A stretch of 32,476 nt of DNA, from contig JABGUH010000019.1 of assembly GCA_018646675.1 (NCBI GenBank), positions 1 to 32,476 on the forward strand. The letters are read 5' to 3'. Below are positions 15,601 through 23,936 of this stretch, in pieces. A program made the position numbers and the translations under genes. The stretch comes from Bdellovibrionales bacterium (GTDB taxonomy: Bacteria > Bdellovibrionota > Bacteriovoracia > Bacteriovoracales > Bacteriovoracaceae). Position 1 is the first letter of the stretch, and the number at the start of each line of letters is the position of its first letter. The notes under the pieces are model-generated. The model did not search any database and was not told where the DNA came from. It saw only the letters and a list, made by a program, of their open reading frames with translations.

Positions 15601-17466
15601 TTATCTTTTGGCACACTGCCTGGTCATACTGGCCACCTTATCTGGGCCACGATCAAGATATTTAAAGATCCTTCCTCGCTGGATTGGTGAGAGGATGGCC
15701 AAGTCTGCTAGTAGCGTTTGATACTGCTTATCTCCCACCTGCTGTTTGATGCTATTTAACAATTTCCAGCGTTGTGGGTCTTTCTGTAGCTCCCGGATAA
15801 AGTCATCTAACTGTCCAAAAGCCATTTGATCTCTATCTTTCAAACGAGTCGCCCGATTAATGTGATTTAATCTATGGGCCGCTCGCAGTGCTGCTAAATC
15901 CATCAATGAGAATGGTATGGCCAGTGCTGCATTGATGCTACTATCTCGATACTTTTGATGAGATTCGATTGACATTTTTAACGAGGTAGCATCTCCGCTA
16001 CCGGCCAAAAAGCCAGCTCGAAAATCATGCTCCTTTTGCCGGTGTTCTAGAGCACGATCAGTAAAGTAAATTCCGTCAGTTACTCCTAAAGCAAGGCCGG
16101 CTCCAGTAACGACTGTAGCGGTGGTAGCTGCGGTGGCAGCAAGGGTCCCTCCTAAAATCCATGCCCCTGCGAAGGAACCGATACCGGTTACCAGCAGAGC
16201 TCCTCCAGCAACTGCTGATCCAACTATAAACATCCGATCAAAATGTTGTGAACTGCTCTGATCGGCGATCATCTGATTTAGCTCTTGGCAAAGTAGTGGT
16301 GCTAGCATGGGATTCTTCATCACGACTACTCCAGCACTTAGCGGAGAGTTGCGTAAAAGGAACTGAATCTGTTCTCTTACTCCCTCACTCTTGCTTACTT
16401 TTTGCTGTGCCAATAGGTGCTCCTGCAGCTCTCGCTTGATCCCTTTAACTGCTCCTTTGATCTCTAGCTGGTTTACAGATTGATGAGGAGTTAATCTGTA
16501 GCGAGTGGTATTTAGTCTACGATCAGATTTCTCTTCCAGATCTGCTTCTAGGTGGCGCATCGGCCCAGTTTTATCGCGTAAGGCAGAAGTTAGTAATAGA
16601 ATCCCCGCAGGGGTGGATGCCAATTGAGCATAAAGTGTGACATACTCTTGATAGCTCTGAACTGCCTCTTCACTATAGTTGGGATCACTGGAGTCCCAAA
16701 TTAGATTGTTAAATACCCCTTTATCAACACCGATATTATCTTCAATCTCTTTCAGGGCATGATTGAGCCTCGCAATATAGTTATTAACTCTGCTAACAAT
16801 TTCCCGCTCGCTCAGCTTATGGTCATTTGCCCGCTTAAGCTGATTAATTTTTCTATTTGCGATCTTGGATATCTGCTTTAGTTGATCACTACTACAGCCA
16901 GGACATAGCTCTTGGGGATCTAGTGGGAGGCCGGGATGTGCTTGCTGGTCAAGTCGATAGTTAATGGTTGTCCAAGCCTCAATCAGTTTGAGTTGGCTCT
17001 CTTGTTGTAACTGCTCTTTAAGTAGATGAAGGTTGATCTGTAGAAGGCCATTTTCTAGGTTATCTCTAACTAACTTACCTTGCTCACCACTTTGGGCCAG
17101 CATACAATCACTACTTAAATCACTTCCCTGAAAAGAGTTGATCATCTGCTTTGCTCCACTCAAAAGTCGAGAGTGCCACAGACCCTTTGCACTATCATCT
17201 CCCGTAAGGCAGCGATCAAAGATCTTTTTAACTTTAAGGTAATTATTAATTTTCAGGCGTCTTTGCTCAACTTGACTATTGGTAGTAATTTTCCTTTGTT
17301 GAAACTTCTGATTCAATGCCTCCATCTGTTGTGTAGTGAAGTTACCGGCAGTCAATAGATCAAAATGATCAATTAACTGTTGATCACTACTGATCTTTCT
17401 CATTTTTCCTAAAGTCGAAGTAGCAGTAAACAAGAATATGATAGTTACTAAAATGTGTCGTATCAT
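15601..17466 (-). CDS. Large exported protein of unknown function with a Gly/Ala-rich hydrophobic segment
   Basis: The 621-aa protein has a signal peptide (IRHILVTIIFLFTATSTLG). It is mostly helical and charged, with probable coiled coils, and has cysteines at CPGCSSDQ. A long Gly/Ala/Thr-rich hydrophobic stretch (about 415-465: GALLVTGIGSFAGAW, ATAATTATVVTGAGLALGV) resembles a glycine-zipper or membrane-inserting hairpin. It ends in a basic tail. I know no family by name. The pattern is seen in large exported hypothetical proteins of Bdellovibrionota. No Shine-Dalgarno precedes ATG 17466. It is divergent, across 69 bp, from another exported protein. Confidence 0.7.
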   Translation of the reverse strand: MIRHILVTIIFLFTATSTLGKMRKISSDQQLIDHFDLLTAGNFTTQQMEALNQKFQQRKITTNSQVEQRRLKINNYLKVKKIFDRCLTGDDSAKGLWHSRLLSGAKQMINSFQGSDLSSDCMLAQSGEQGKLVRDNLENGLLQINLHLLKEQLQQESQLKLIEAWTTINYRLDQQAHPGLPLDPQELCPGCSSDQLKQISKIANRKINQLKRANDHKLSEREIVSRVNNYIARLNHALKEIEDNIGVDKGVFNNLIWDSSDPNYSEEAVQSYQEYVTLYAQLASTPAGILLLTSALRDKTGPMRHLEADLEEKSDRRLNTTRYRLTPHQSVNQLEIKGAVKGIKRELQEHLLAQQKVSKSEGVREQIQFLLRNSPLSAGVVVMKNPMLAPLLCQELNQMIADQSSSQHFDRMFIVGSAVAGGALLVTGIGSFAGAWILGGTLAATAATTATVVTGAGLALGVTDGIYFTDRALEHRQKEHDFRAGFLAGSGDATSLKMSIESHQKYRDSSINAALAIPFSLMDLAALRAAHRLNHINRATRLKDRDQMAFGQLDDFIRELQKDPQRWKLLNSIKQQVGDKQYQTLLADLAILSPIQRGRIFKYLDRGPDKVASMTRQCAKR

Positions 17467-17535
17467 ACTAATTTATTCGGCTAGTTAGCAAAATATCTAA
17501 AGTAAAAAGAGCGGTTATCCGAAATATAGTTTGAA

Positions 17536-18426
17536 ATGAGAAGATACCTAGCGCTTATTGTCACTTTGCTATTTTTTTACTCATGGGTTGGGGCCCTTGA
17601 GGATAAAAAAACATATAAATATGTTAAAAACTTTGAGAAATTTTATGTCCATATGGATAACCATGTAGCAAATGTGCACAAGTTAGGAATTGATCTTCTC
17701 CAGACAATTCAAGCTAATCCCAAAAAGTATAATTCAATTTTCAATATTCCTCCTGGAGCTGATCTTCAACGACTGCATCCTCTGTTGAGTCAGATGCTTA
17801 CCCTTCATGATCAGTCCAAATTAAATATCAGTGCAAATTTTCTAACCGAGCATAATATTGGCCAACGGCCAATTATTTATGATCTCTATGATATCTATGG
17901 CAAAAATCAACTATCTGAAAAGGATAAAAAATTGGTTGGCAAAACAGTTAACAAGCTGAACCGTGTGGACCAAGAGGTTATGGATAATTTTATTAGTCAG
18001 GCTCGAAAGCAACACAAACTTACTGCTTGGGAAGAGAATTTATTGCATGATATTGAGAAGATGTCAGATCTTGTGGAGCGAGGGCAAAATCCAGTTACAG
18101 TTGAAGAGATGGGGCGACCAGTCTCACCGGGCAGTGATTTTGTAAAAGGTAGGATGCCAGAGGATCAGCGACAGGTGATGATTCAGCTTGAGAAACGTTA
18201 TAGTCAAATTGCCTCATCCCTGGAAGACCATCAGAAATACTTTTTGCAAACTAAGGGACGAGTTAAAATACAAGGCACCAATATTGGACTATATTTACAG
18301 GAGTATTACCCCTCTACTGCCAAGCCAATTGAGGTAACTCCTTCAATATCATCATCGGTTTCATCGTTGGCCAGTTGTGCCAAGCAGAGTATTTTGCGTA
18401 TTTTAATTCCAGCAACAGGTAAATAG
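17536..18426 (+). CDS. Exported helical protein with HD-like His/Asp spacing
   Basis: The 296-aa protein has a signal peptide (MRRYLALIVTLLFFYSWVGA). It is predominantly alpha-helical. His43/His48, His91-Asp92 (LTLHDQSKL) and His171-Asp172 (LLHDIEKM) are spaced in a way reminiscent of HD-type metal phosphohydrolases. HDxSK is also seen in some HD-related families. This is a weak resemblance, not an assignment. The C-terminal part ends with a Ser-rich stretch and a basic tail. No clear ribosome site precedes the ATG. It is divergent from the 621-aa exported protein, and the two may share a promoter region. Confidence 0.65.
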   Translation: MRRYLALIVTLLFFYSWVGALEDKKTYKYVKNFEKFYVHMDNHVANVHKLGIDLLQTIQANPKKYNSIFNIPPGADLQRLHPLLSQMLTLHDQSKLNISANFLTEHNIGQRPIIYDLYDIYGKNQLSEKDKKLVGKTVNKLNRVDQEVMDNFISQARKQHKLTAWEENLLHDIEKMSDLVERGQNPVTVEEMGRPVSPGSDFVKGRMPEDQRQVMIQLEKRYSQIASSLEDHQKYFLQTKGRVKIQGTNIGLYLQEYYPSTAKPIEVTPSISSSVSSLASCAKQSILRILIPATGK

Positions 18427-18766
18427 TGTCCGCAGCAGGATCTATCTTTAAATTGGATTAAAGCTCTTTTTTTTATTGCTAAATAGACAGAAGATCTAGG
18501 TAAGTGATTCGCACAATATTTTCATCACTGTCAGTTTAAATGTAAATACTAGACTGAATTTGGCATCTGTAATCAAAGTGGATCAGATCATCACAACTGA
18601 TAGTAAATCTCTCTTTCCTGGATCTGTAGTCACTAACATATTAATTACAGTTGGTTAGGGTGGTTATTTGCTAATATTTGCCTTAATAGCAAATTATTCC
18701 ACTTTGAGTAAGCTACTGTATAACCTTATGATAGTAGAGGAGAGTATATAGGAAGAGGAGATCAAA
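18427..18766. other. 340-bp AT-rich intergenic region
   Basis: It holds a weak terminator at its left end and the ribosome site GGAAGAGGAG (18751-18760) for the next gene at its right end. TATAAC at 18719-18724 could be a -10 element, but no convincing -35 pairs with it. I see no small ORF with a ribosome site and no strong palindrome in the remainder. Confidence 0.5.
18446..18474 (+). terminator. Possible weak terminator
   Basis: CTTTAA (18446-18451) pairs with TTAAAG (18458-18463) around a 6-nt loop, followed after CTC by eight T (18467-18474). The stem is only 6 bp and AT-rich, so termination may be inefficient. It begins 20 bp after the stop of the preceding gene, the right place for its terminator. 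Confidence 0.4.
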
Positions 18767-20401
18767 TTGAAAATAGCTCACCTACTTTGTCTTACCTTTT
18801 TTGTTATGTCGTTAAATCTATCTGCAGTTGAGAATCTAATCACCTACTCAAGTTATGAGCTTCAACAGATGAAAAGAGCGGAGAGGTTAATTCTGTATAA
18901 CGCCTACAAAAACTTTATGCTGGCGGTTGAGCGAGAGGGAGAGGTTAAAAGTGCTCAGAGTTATCTTCAGCTACTGATTGATCAAGCCTTTGCTGGCGGC
19001 CAACGGGGGAGTTTCTGTCCATATGGAGGGTGGCCTTCAAGTTACAATAGTAAGGGCCAATGCCAAGAACCTTGGATAAGTAAAGAGGGGAAAAAGTATA
19101 ACAAATATGGGCCATCTTGCGGCGCAGTTAATAAATTTCGTTGTCATCCCTTTCTATCAGGATTTACAAAAGGCTCTTCCTACGCAGGCAAGTGTATTAA
19201 AGCAAAGAGTAAAGCAGCGCTGGCAAGAGGATTGTCAGGCAAGTGTGCCGCCATGGCCAGCGATAGTGATCGGGAACAAGTCGCCTCGGCAGCTGCTAAT
19301 GGTAGTCTAAAGATTTTTTTCGGTCGGTTTCAGCAAGATGTAAAAGAGCACTGTGGTAGTGGGCAGAGGTCAAGTCCATGTAAAATATTGCTAAATAGGC
19401 TGAATAACCTCGAACTTCGTCGTCAGACCAAAATTGCTACTGGTCATCTGGGAGAGATGAAGAGTCCCACCACCTTGGCCGAGTGTGAGGCACTATCTAG
19501 GGCAATCAAGCGTTGCGGTAAAGCGGATCAGCAGAGGATAAAAGTGGCAGAGCGGGAGATTATCTATAACATGAGTATTGTTACCTATCGGACCCGCTTT
19601 ACTTCGCCCTGTACCCCTCGCTCCATGTATTGCCAATATCCTGGGCCAGTAGGAACCGATTGTCCCTGTCATAAATATTTTAATGTAAAACGCAGACCTG
19701 AGCCTAATGGGCCGGTTTATGACTCCCTGATTGCTCGTAACTTACTAAAAAATACTTTTAAATCGATGGGGGAGCTATTGAATCGTTGTAGCACTTTGTT
19801 TCCTAATTTAGTTGCAAAGTTAAATGGTTATAAAAAAACCTTTGAGGGAATGACTCCTTTTGCCTCCATGCTCTCGTTTCTTAAAGGGAAAGATGATGCA
19901 AACTTATATTTGGCCCAGGATGGATCACCTAGGATGAATGACTACGTTCGACTTCGAAGTCATGGTACTGAAAAGACAGTTAAGGCAACTTATCAAGTGG
20001 CATTGGATTTTAAACAGCGTGTGCAGGGGGTAAATGCCTCCAAGAAGGAAAAACAGTTGAGAGTCACTGCTATGTCTTATGATGGTGGAGGCAGAAAGTG
20101 TTTTGTTGAAAACCGAACAGCTCGCTGCCATCTCTCACATGGAACGGGAAGGGATGTTGATTTTGCCCCTTCTTTTACCAACCCACCCGGGAGATTTACC
20201 AAAAAAAGATACCCGATAAAATTCAAGATGGCAGTTGAGTTCCTTATCTCTCTTGTCCGTTCTGGCCGTGTGGAGAAAGTGTTTTACAACCACCCGGATG
20301 TTCTGGCCGCCGCTAAAAAAATACTTGGTCCGAAAAAAGCGGCCATCATTCAGAAGCAAAAAGGCCATTTTAACCACTTTCATGTGAGGTTTATAAAGTG
20401 A
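18767..20401 (+). CDS. Exported cysteine-rich protein with MepA-type (M74) murein endopeptidase domain
   Basis: The 544-aa protein starts with TTG behind GGAAGAGGAG at 6 nt. It has a signal peptide (LLCLTFFVMSLNLSA). Residues about 80-330 are cysteine-rich (FCPYGGWPSS, YGPSCGAVNKFRCHPFLSG, FTSPCTPRSMYCQYPGP), with about fifteen Cys that could form disulfides in the periplasm or outside. The C-terminal domain (about 400-544) has HGTGRDVD (His458, Asp465) and HFNHFHVRF (His537-x-His539). These are the HxxxxxxD and HxH zinc ligands of LAS-type peptidases, and the ending closely fits MepA/peptidase M74. It probably cuts peptidoglycan cross-links, in self-remodelling or on prey. It is followed by a translationally coupled small exported protein. 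Confidence 0.82.
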   Translation: MKIAHLLCLTFFVMSLNLSAVENLITYSSYELQQMKRAERLILYNAYKNFMLAVEREGEVKSAQSYLQLLIDQAFAGGQRGSFCPYGGWPSSYNSKGQCQEPWISKEGKKYNKYGPSCGAVNKFRCHPFLSGFTKGSSYAGKCIKAKSKAALARGLSGKCAAMASDSDREQVASAAANGSLKIFFGRFQQDVKEHCGSGQRSSPCKILLNRLNNLELRRQTKIATGHLGEMKSPTTLAECEALSRAIKRCGKADQQRIKVAEREIIYNMSIVTYRTRFTSPCTPRSMYCQYPGPVGTDCPCHKYFNVKRRPEPNGPVYDSLIARNLLKNTFKSMGELLNRCSTLFPNLVAKLNGYKKTFEGMTPFASMLSFLKGKDDANLYLAQDGSPRMNDYVRLRSHGTEKTVKATYQVALDFKQRVQGVNASKKEKQLRVTAMSYDGGGRKCFVENRTARCHLSHGTGRDVDFAPSFTNPPGRFTKKRYPIKFKMAVEFLISLVRSGRVEKVFYNHPDVLAAAKKILGPKKAAIIQKQKGHFNHFHVRFIK

Positions 20402-20922
20402 GACGATCTATCTACCTTGCGGTTATTATCAGCATCGCAATATCACTGTCCAATCTTACTGCCAAGGAGTTACCGCTCTGTTTTGATTTTTCTAAGAAGG
20501 GGAAGGTCTTTTTTTTAGCGACGGACATTGAGAGTGATAAGCTTAGTGTGAATGACTTTAAGCAGAAGCTATGTGCGGGCAAAACATGTCTGGAGGAGTT
20601 TGTAAGAGGAAAGACTCTGCTCTCTAACTACCAAAGGAAGGTGAAATGTACTGGGGAGTTTAAACTTAGTGGGAAGGGGGAGAGAAGAGAAATTTTACAA
20701 ATTCATGTTGGCTTGTTTGATCCAGATCTTAAATCGCTAATTTTGCAGCTTGATTCGAATTTTGGAAAAGCTAAAATTGAAAAGTGTATATATCCATCGG
20801 TTGATCAACGGGTGCTAAAGGTTAAAACCTGGATGATCAAAGGGCGATCACACCAATACTCCTTGGTTATCGATGAATGCAATACCTATGCTCCGATCAT
20901 TCTGAAAAGAATAAAGGATTGA
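20398..20922 (+). CDS. Small exported protein coupled to the murein endopeptidase
   Basis: The 174-aa protein starts with GTG overlapping the endopeptidase stop by 4 bp (GTGA), a classical coupled junction. It has a signal peptide (RRSIYLAVIISIAISLSNLTA) and six cysteines in the mature part (PLCFDF, KLCAGKTCLEE, KVKCTGEF, EKCIYP, DECNTY), suggesting a disulfide-bonded, mainly beta fold. No family is recognised. Tight coupling makes a partner role plausible: inhibitor, chaperone or adaptor for the peptidase, or an immunity-like protein that limits self-damage. Confidence 0.72.
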   Translation: MRRSIYLAVIISIAISLSNLTAKELPLCFDFSKKGKVFFLATDIESDKLSVNDFKQKLCAGKTCLEEFVRGKTLLSNYQRKVKCTGEFKLSGKGERREILQIHVGLFDPDLKSLILQLDSNFGKAKIEKCIYPSVDQRVLKVKTWMIKGRSHQYSLVIDECNTYAPIILKRIKD

Positions 20923-21120
20923 GCTGTTTTCTAGTTAGTTATGCTTTATTGGTGATAATGTTACTATTCAAGAATTGCGTCAATAATATAGTCGGGTGGG
21001 TAATATATCCACCTACTACAGGTAATCGATATTTTTACTATGCGGCCAGATAAACCGACAAGAACTATACAGTTAACTCAAGAGATCAGGGTATTATGCT
21101 CATTCAACTACAATATTTTA

Positions 21121-21148
21121 TTGTTAAGATGTGCATAGTCTCTATAAT
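21121..21148 (+). promoter_or_regulatory. Sigma70-like promoter for the two-receiver protein
   Basis: TTGTTA (21121-21126) and a perfect TATAAT (21143-21148) are separated by 16 bp. The predicted start of transcription is near 21155, about 36 nt before ATG 21191. The spacing and -35 type are the same as for the promoter at 1941. Further upstream, GGTGG (20995-20999) can pair with CCACC (21009-21013) in a small hairpin. Confidence 0.55.
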
Positions 21149-21190
21149 AGAACTAAATAGAATAATGATAATAAACAGTTGGAATACAGT

Positions 21191-22024
21191 ATGAATATTT
21201 TGCTATTTGCAGATGCCATTGGTGATACTTCATCATTTGAAGCAAGCTTAATATCTATATTTGTTGCCAAGTCGGAAGAGGGTGGTTCACCTCCTCATGA
21301 TTCTCACACCAAGCAAAAAAGTAAAGTCGTTTTGGTAAAAAGTAATACTCATGCTGATTCCATCTCAAAATTGGCCAATCAACATTTTGATCTCCTGGTA
21401 ATTTATGACCTTGAAAGGGGTCTCATTCTAAAAGAGGTCAACTCAATACGAGCTAAACATCAGAAATTGCCAATTATTATTTTGAGCGATAAAGTTGATA
21501 GAGAAGAGGTGAGGAGTATTGGAGTTGTCGGGGCAGCGAGAATAGATCCAACTGTTGGACAACTGAAACACGCTTTAAGTTTTATTTTATCAAACAGTCT
21601 GCCTGATAAAACGAGCATGAGTATTGAAAAAGAGATTAATCGAAGTTCGGATATTTTTTTGGTTGAGGATGAGGAGATAAATCGAACTATTATCAAAGAG
21701 ATTCTCCCCTCTCCCGAATACTCGATTAAAGAATTCTCCACCGGAGCAGCATTCTTAAAGCAGCTACGCCACGAATGTCCCCTTGTTGTATTACTCGATT
21801 ACTATCTGCCAGATCTTGATGGAGGTGATATTTTATTTTGGATTCGGCAGTACTTTTCAAAGGAGGAGCTGCCGGTCATCATTATCTCTGCACAAAAAGA
21901 TATGGAGATTGTTAAGAATCTACTGTCACTAGGTTTAAGTGACTATATGACCAAACCAATTGATCATGATCGTCTAAAAGTACTTATTCGTGATATTAAA
22001 CTTCTATCTCCTAGTGATAACTAG
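21191..22024 (+). CDS. Response regulator with two receiver-like domains and no output domain
   Basis: The product has 277 residues from ATG 21191. An in-frame TTG at 21179 is less likely. The second half is a standard CheY-like receiver: FLVEDEEIN (acidic pocket near 159-161), phospho-acceptor Asp203 in VVLLDYYLPDLDGG, IIISAQ, and Lys near 255 in DYMTKPID. The first half has a receiver-like layout (FDLLVIYDLERG, LPIIILSDK) but lacks the acidic pair and carries an insertion (about 28-44), so it is probably a degenerate pseudo-receiver. There is no DNA-binding or enzymatic domain, so it would signal by protein contact, in chemotaxis-like or phosphorelay fashion. No histidine kinase is adjacent. 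Confidence 0.8.
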   Translation: MNILLFADAIGDTSSFEASLISIFVAKSEEGGSPPHDSHTKQKSKVVLVKSNTHADSISKLANQHFDLLVIYDLERGLILKEVNSIRAKHQKLPIIILSDKVDREEVRSIGVVGAARIDPTVGQLKHALSFILSNSLPDKTSMSIEKEINRSSDIFLVEDEEINRTIIKEILPSPEYSIKEFSTGAAFLKQLRHECPLVVLLDYYLPDLDGGDILFWIRQYFSKEELPVIIISAQKDMEIVKNLLSLGLSDYMTKPIDHDRLKVLIRDIKLLSPSDN

Positions 22025-22137
22025 TTAGTACACACTTAAAATTGTTGCCGTTGAAAAATAATCAAAAGTACTCAATACGTAATGCTACTGTGGCATTACA
22101 CTACTCCACAAAGAAAATAGCCATCCGCTGACGTAGA

Positions 22138-22392
22138 TTAGTTCCAGTTGGTAATGCAGATTATGCTGTCACTGACCATATGTCCTCTCCAGACAACCGC
22201 ATTTTGTTGGCCATCAAGAAAATAGTCAGCTTCAATCACAACCTCATCCCCATCAAAATAGAGACAATCCTCCTTAACCAGCTCCAGCCCTGGACGGATA
22301 GAGAGAATGGATAACCCACAGTTCTCCATCAGATCTTCTGGCACCTCTACGACAAACTTGCTCTTAGTCTTGACGAACTCTGCCCCAAGCAT
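22138..22392 (-). CDS. Small hypothetical protein (84 aa)
   Basis: The product begins MLGAEFVKTKSKFVVEVPED and is acidic and beta-strand-like (VKEDCLYFDGDEVVIEADYF; ending SIICITNWN). It has no signal peptide and no recognised family. AAGGGGGC sits 5 nt before the ATG and overlapping TATAAT elements lie upstream (22415-22425, read on the minus strand), which supports a genuine gene. It is separate from the molybdoenzyme operon upstream of it. Confidence 0.62.
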   Translation of the reverse strand: MLGAEFVKTKSKFVVEVPEDLMENCGLSILSIRPGLELVKEDCLYFDGDEVVIEADYFLDGQQNAVVWRGHMVSDSIICITNWN

Positions 22393-22490
22393 AAGTGCCC
22401 CCTTGTCAAACTTAATTATATTATAACATATTTTACTTGCTTAGACTAAGTTAACAGGTGAAAACGCCTATTAACGCTTACTATATTGAG

Positions 22491-22563
22491 GTTTGAATTG
22501 TTAACAGAACTACAATCTATTCTGTTTTGTTAACAATTTTAAAATGTATAGTTTGAATTGTTA
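22491..22563. repeat. 13-bp direct repeats 60 bp apart flanking an inverted repeat
   Basis: GTTTGAATTGTTA occurs at 22491-22503 and 22551-22563, the second copy overlapping the end of the MocA-like gene. Between them AATTGTTAACAGAA can pair with TTCTG..TTAACAATT with a small bulge. It lies just beyond the 3' end of the molybdoenzyme operon and could be a transcript-end hairpin. No T-run is present on the relevant strand. Confidence 0.55.
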
Positions 22564-23175
22564 GTTGCTGTTAGAGGGTTCGTTTAGATTAAAACGTACT
22601 TCCGGGTACTCGACTGGAACTCTTAATACCTGTTCCGTTGGTAGCTGGCGGATTAGATAGTCAAGGCGGGCATTGGGGCCAGATGTATCAAAGGTGATCA
22701 ACTGCTGACAAAAGGACTCTCCCAGATAGATGGGGTGGCCCCCTCGTTCTTGATAGGTGGGGATGACAACACTTTTATCCGGCCGGATTAGGTTGCTCAA
22801 CTTCATCGTATTGGGTAGCGGGACATCAACTGGTAACATGATTACTCCCGAACCTCTCTTCAGCGCCAGCAATTGACCTAGACCCGCTTGTAGCGAGGAG
22901 AGTGGCCCTTGCTGATAGTTGTGGTTGGTTACGATCGTTAGTTGTTGATTAACAACGTAGTGTTTAACAAATGGCTGTCGGGTATAATCTTGGGGCCGGT
23001 GGCCCACCACCAACAAAACCTCTCTACCACCGCACTCAAAAAAAGTAGCCAGTTGGTGTTCAAGTAAAAATTTATCTTGATAGGGGAGTAGTCCCTTAGC
23101 AAAACCCATACGGTTAGAGCGGCCGGCGGCCAGGATTATTAGTGGCGTATTATTGGTCGATGCTATTTGGGTCAT
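22561..23175 (-). CDS. pucB: MocA-like molybdenum cofactor nucleotidyltransferase
   Basis: The 204-aa cytosolic NTP-transferase has the signature LAAGRSNRMGFAKGLLPY near its N-terminus and PVDVPLP as the metal-binding Asp motif. Family members attach CMP to molybdopterin (MocA) to make the MCD cofactor, or otherwise mature the cofactor for xanthine dehydrogenases (PucB in Bacillus). It is the last gene of the leftward operon and overlaps the XdhC-family gene by 26 bp, so it almost certainly serves the enzyme encoded upstream. The symbol follows the Bacillus puc naming by role. mocA would be equally fitting. Confidence 0.82.
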   Translation of the reverse strand: MTQIASTNNTPLIILAAGRSNRMGFAKGLLPYQDKFLLEHQLATFFECGGREVLLVVGHRPQDYTRQPFVKHYVVNQQLTIVTNHNYQQGPLSSLQAGLGQLLALKRGSGVIMLPVDVPLPNTMKLSNLIRPDKSVVIPTYQERGGHPIYLGESFCQQLITFDTSGPNARLDYLIRQLPTEQVLRVPVEYPEVRFNLNEPSNSN

Positions 23176-23935
23176 CGTGGTGGATAGTTAGAAGTTGGGC
23201 CGCGACACTAATTGCCACCTCTTTGGGACTTTTCCCTCCTAGGGGCAGACCAATTGGGCAGTGGATCTGATCTAGTTTCGCTTGATCGATACCAAGCTCT
23301 CGCATCCTTGTTTGAAAACGGCTCCACTTGGTAGCACTGCCGATCATCCCCAAATACTTTAAGGGGCGATCAACTAACTCTGTTAAGAGGTCTTGATCCA
23401 TTTGATGAGAGTGAGTGAGTACTAACACATATGTTTGTTTCCAATCGGTCTGAGCGTAGAACTCAATTCGTTGGTTAAATGAGATGGTGGTGGTAGTTGC
23501 CGGTAATAGCTCTTTTTTGGGCCAGTCAGGACGAGAATCGATCAGTGTGATGTTGAAGGGAGTTCCCTGCAGTACCTGACAGATTGCACTGCCCACGTGA
23601 CCGCCGCCAAAAATTATCAGTGGAGCGCCCTGGCCAATCACTTCCAGTAGTAGTGAGACAGAACCACCACAACACTGTCCGGCCCGCTCTCCAAGAGGAA
23701 CCTCCAGCATTATCTGTTCCTGGCCACCACTCTGTAGCGCCCGTTGCGACTCTTTTATCGCGATCTCCTCAAGTTGGCCTCCGCCAACTGTTCCCCACTG
23801 GATGCCGTCTGTGGTAACCACCATCTTGGCCCCAACATTGCGAGGGGTAGATCCTTTAGCAATGGCAATCGTAACCAGTACCGCAGGTATTCCATCTTGT
23901 TGGAGTTGATGAAGGGTTGTTATCCACTCTTGCAT
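23150..23935 (-). CDS. xdhC: XdhC/CoxI-family molybdenum cofactor insertion factor
   Basis: The 261-aa protein has an N-terminal XdhC domain (KGSTPRNVGAKMVV, TVGGGQLEE, ERAGQCCGGSV with a Cys pair). The C-terminus is a Rossmann-like domain (FGGGHVGSAICQVL, GMIGSATKWSRFQTRM, PIGLPLGGKSPKEVAIS). The family binds molybdenum cofactor, helps sulfuration and delivers it to xanthine dehydrogenase. It starts one base after the stop of the FAD-subunit gene. Confidence 0.9.
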   Translation of the reverse strand: MQEWITTLHQLQQDGIPAVLVTIAIAKGSTPRNVGAKMVVTTDGIQWGTVGGGQLEEIAIKESQRALQSGGQEQIMLEVPLGERAGQCCGGSVSLLLEVIGQGAPLIIFGGGHVGSAICQVLQGTPFNITLIDSRPDWPKKELLPATTTTISFNQRIEFYAQTDWKQTYVLVLTHSHQMDQDLLTELVDRPLKYLGMIGSATKWSRFQTRMRELGIDQAKLDQIHCPIGLPLGGKSPKEVAISVAAQLLTIHHDDPNSIDQ

Positions 23936-23936
23936 C

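Noticed and set aside
22491..22563. Direct repeats as a CRISPR array
   Set aside because: There are only two 13-bp copies, one overlaps a gene end, and there are no cas genes or further spacers.
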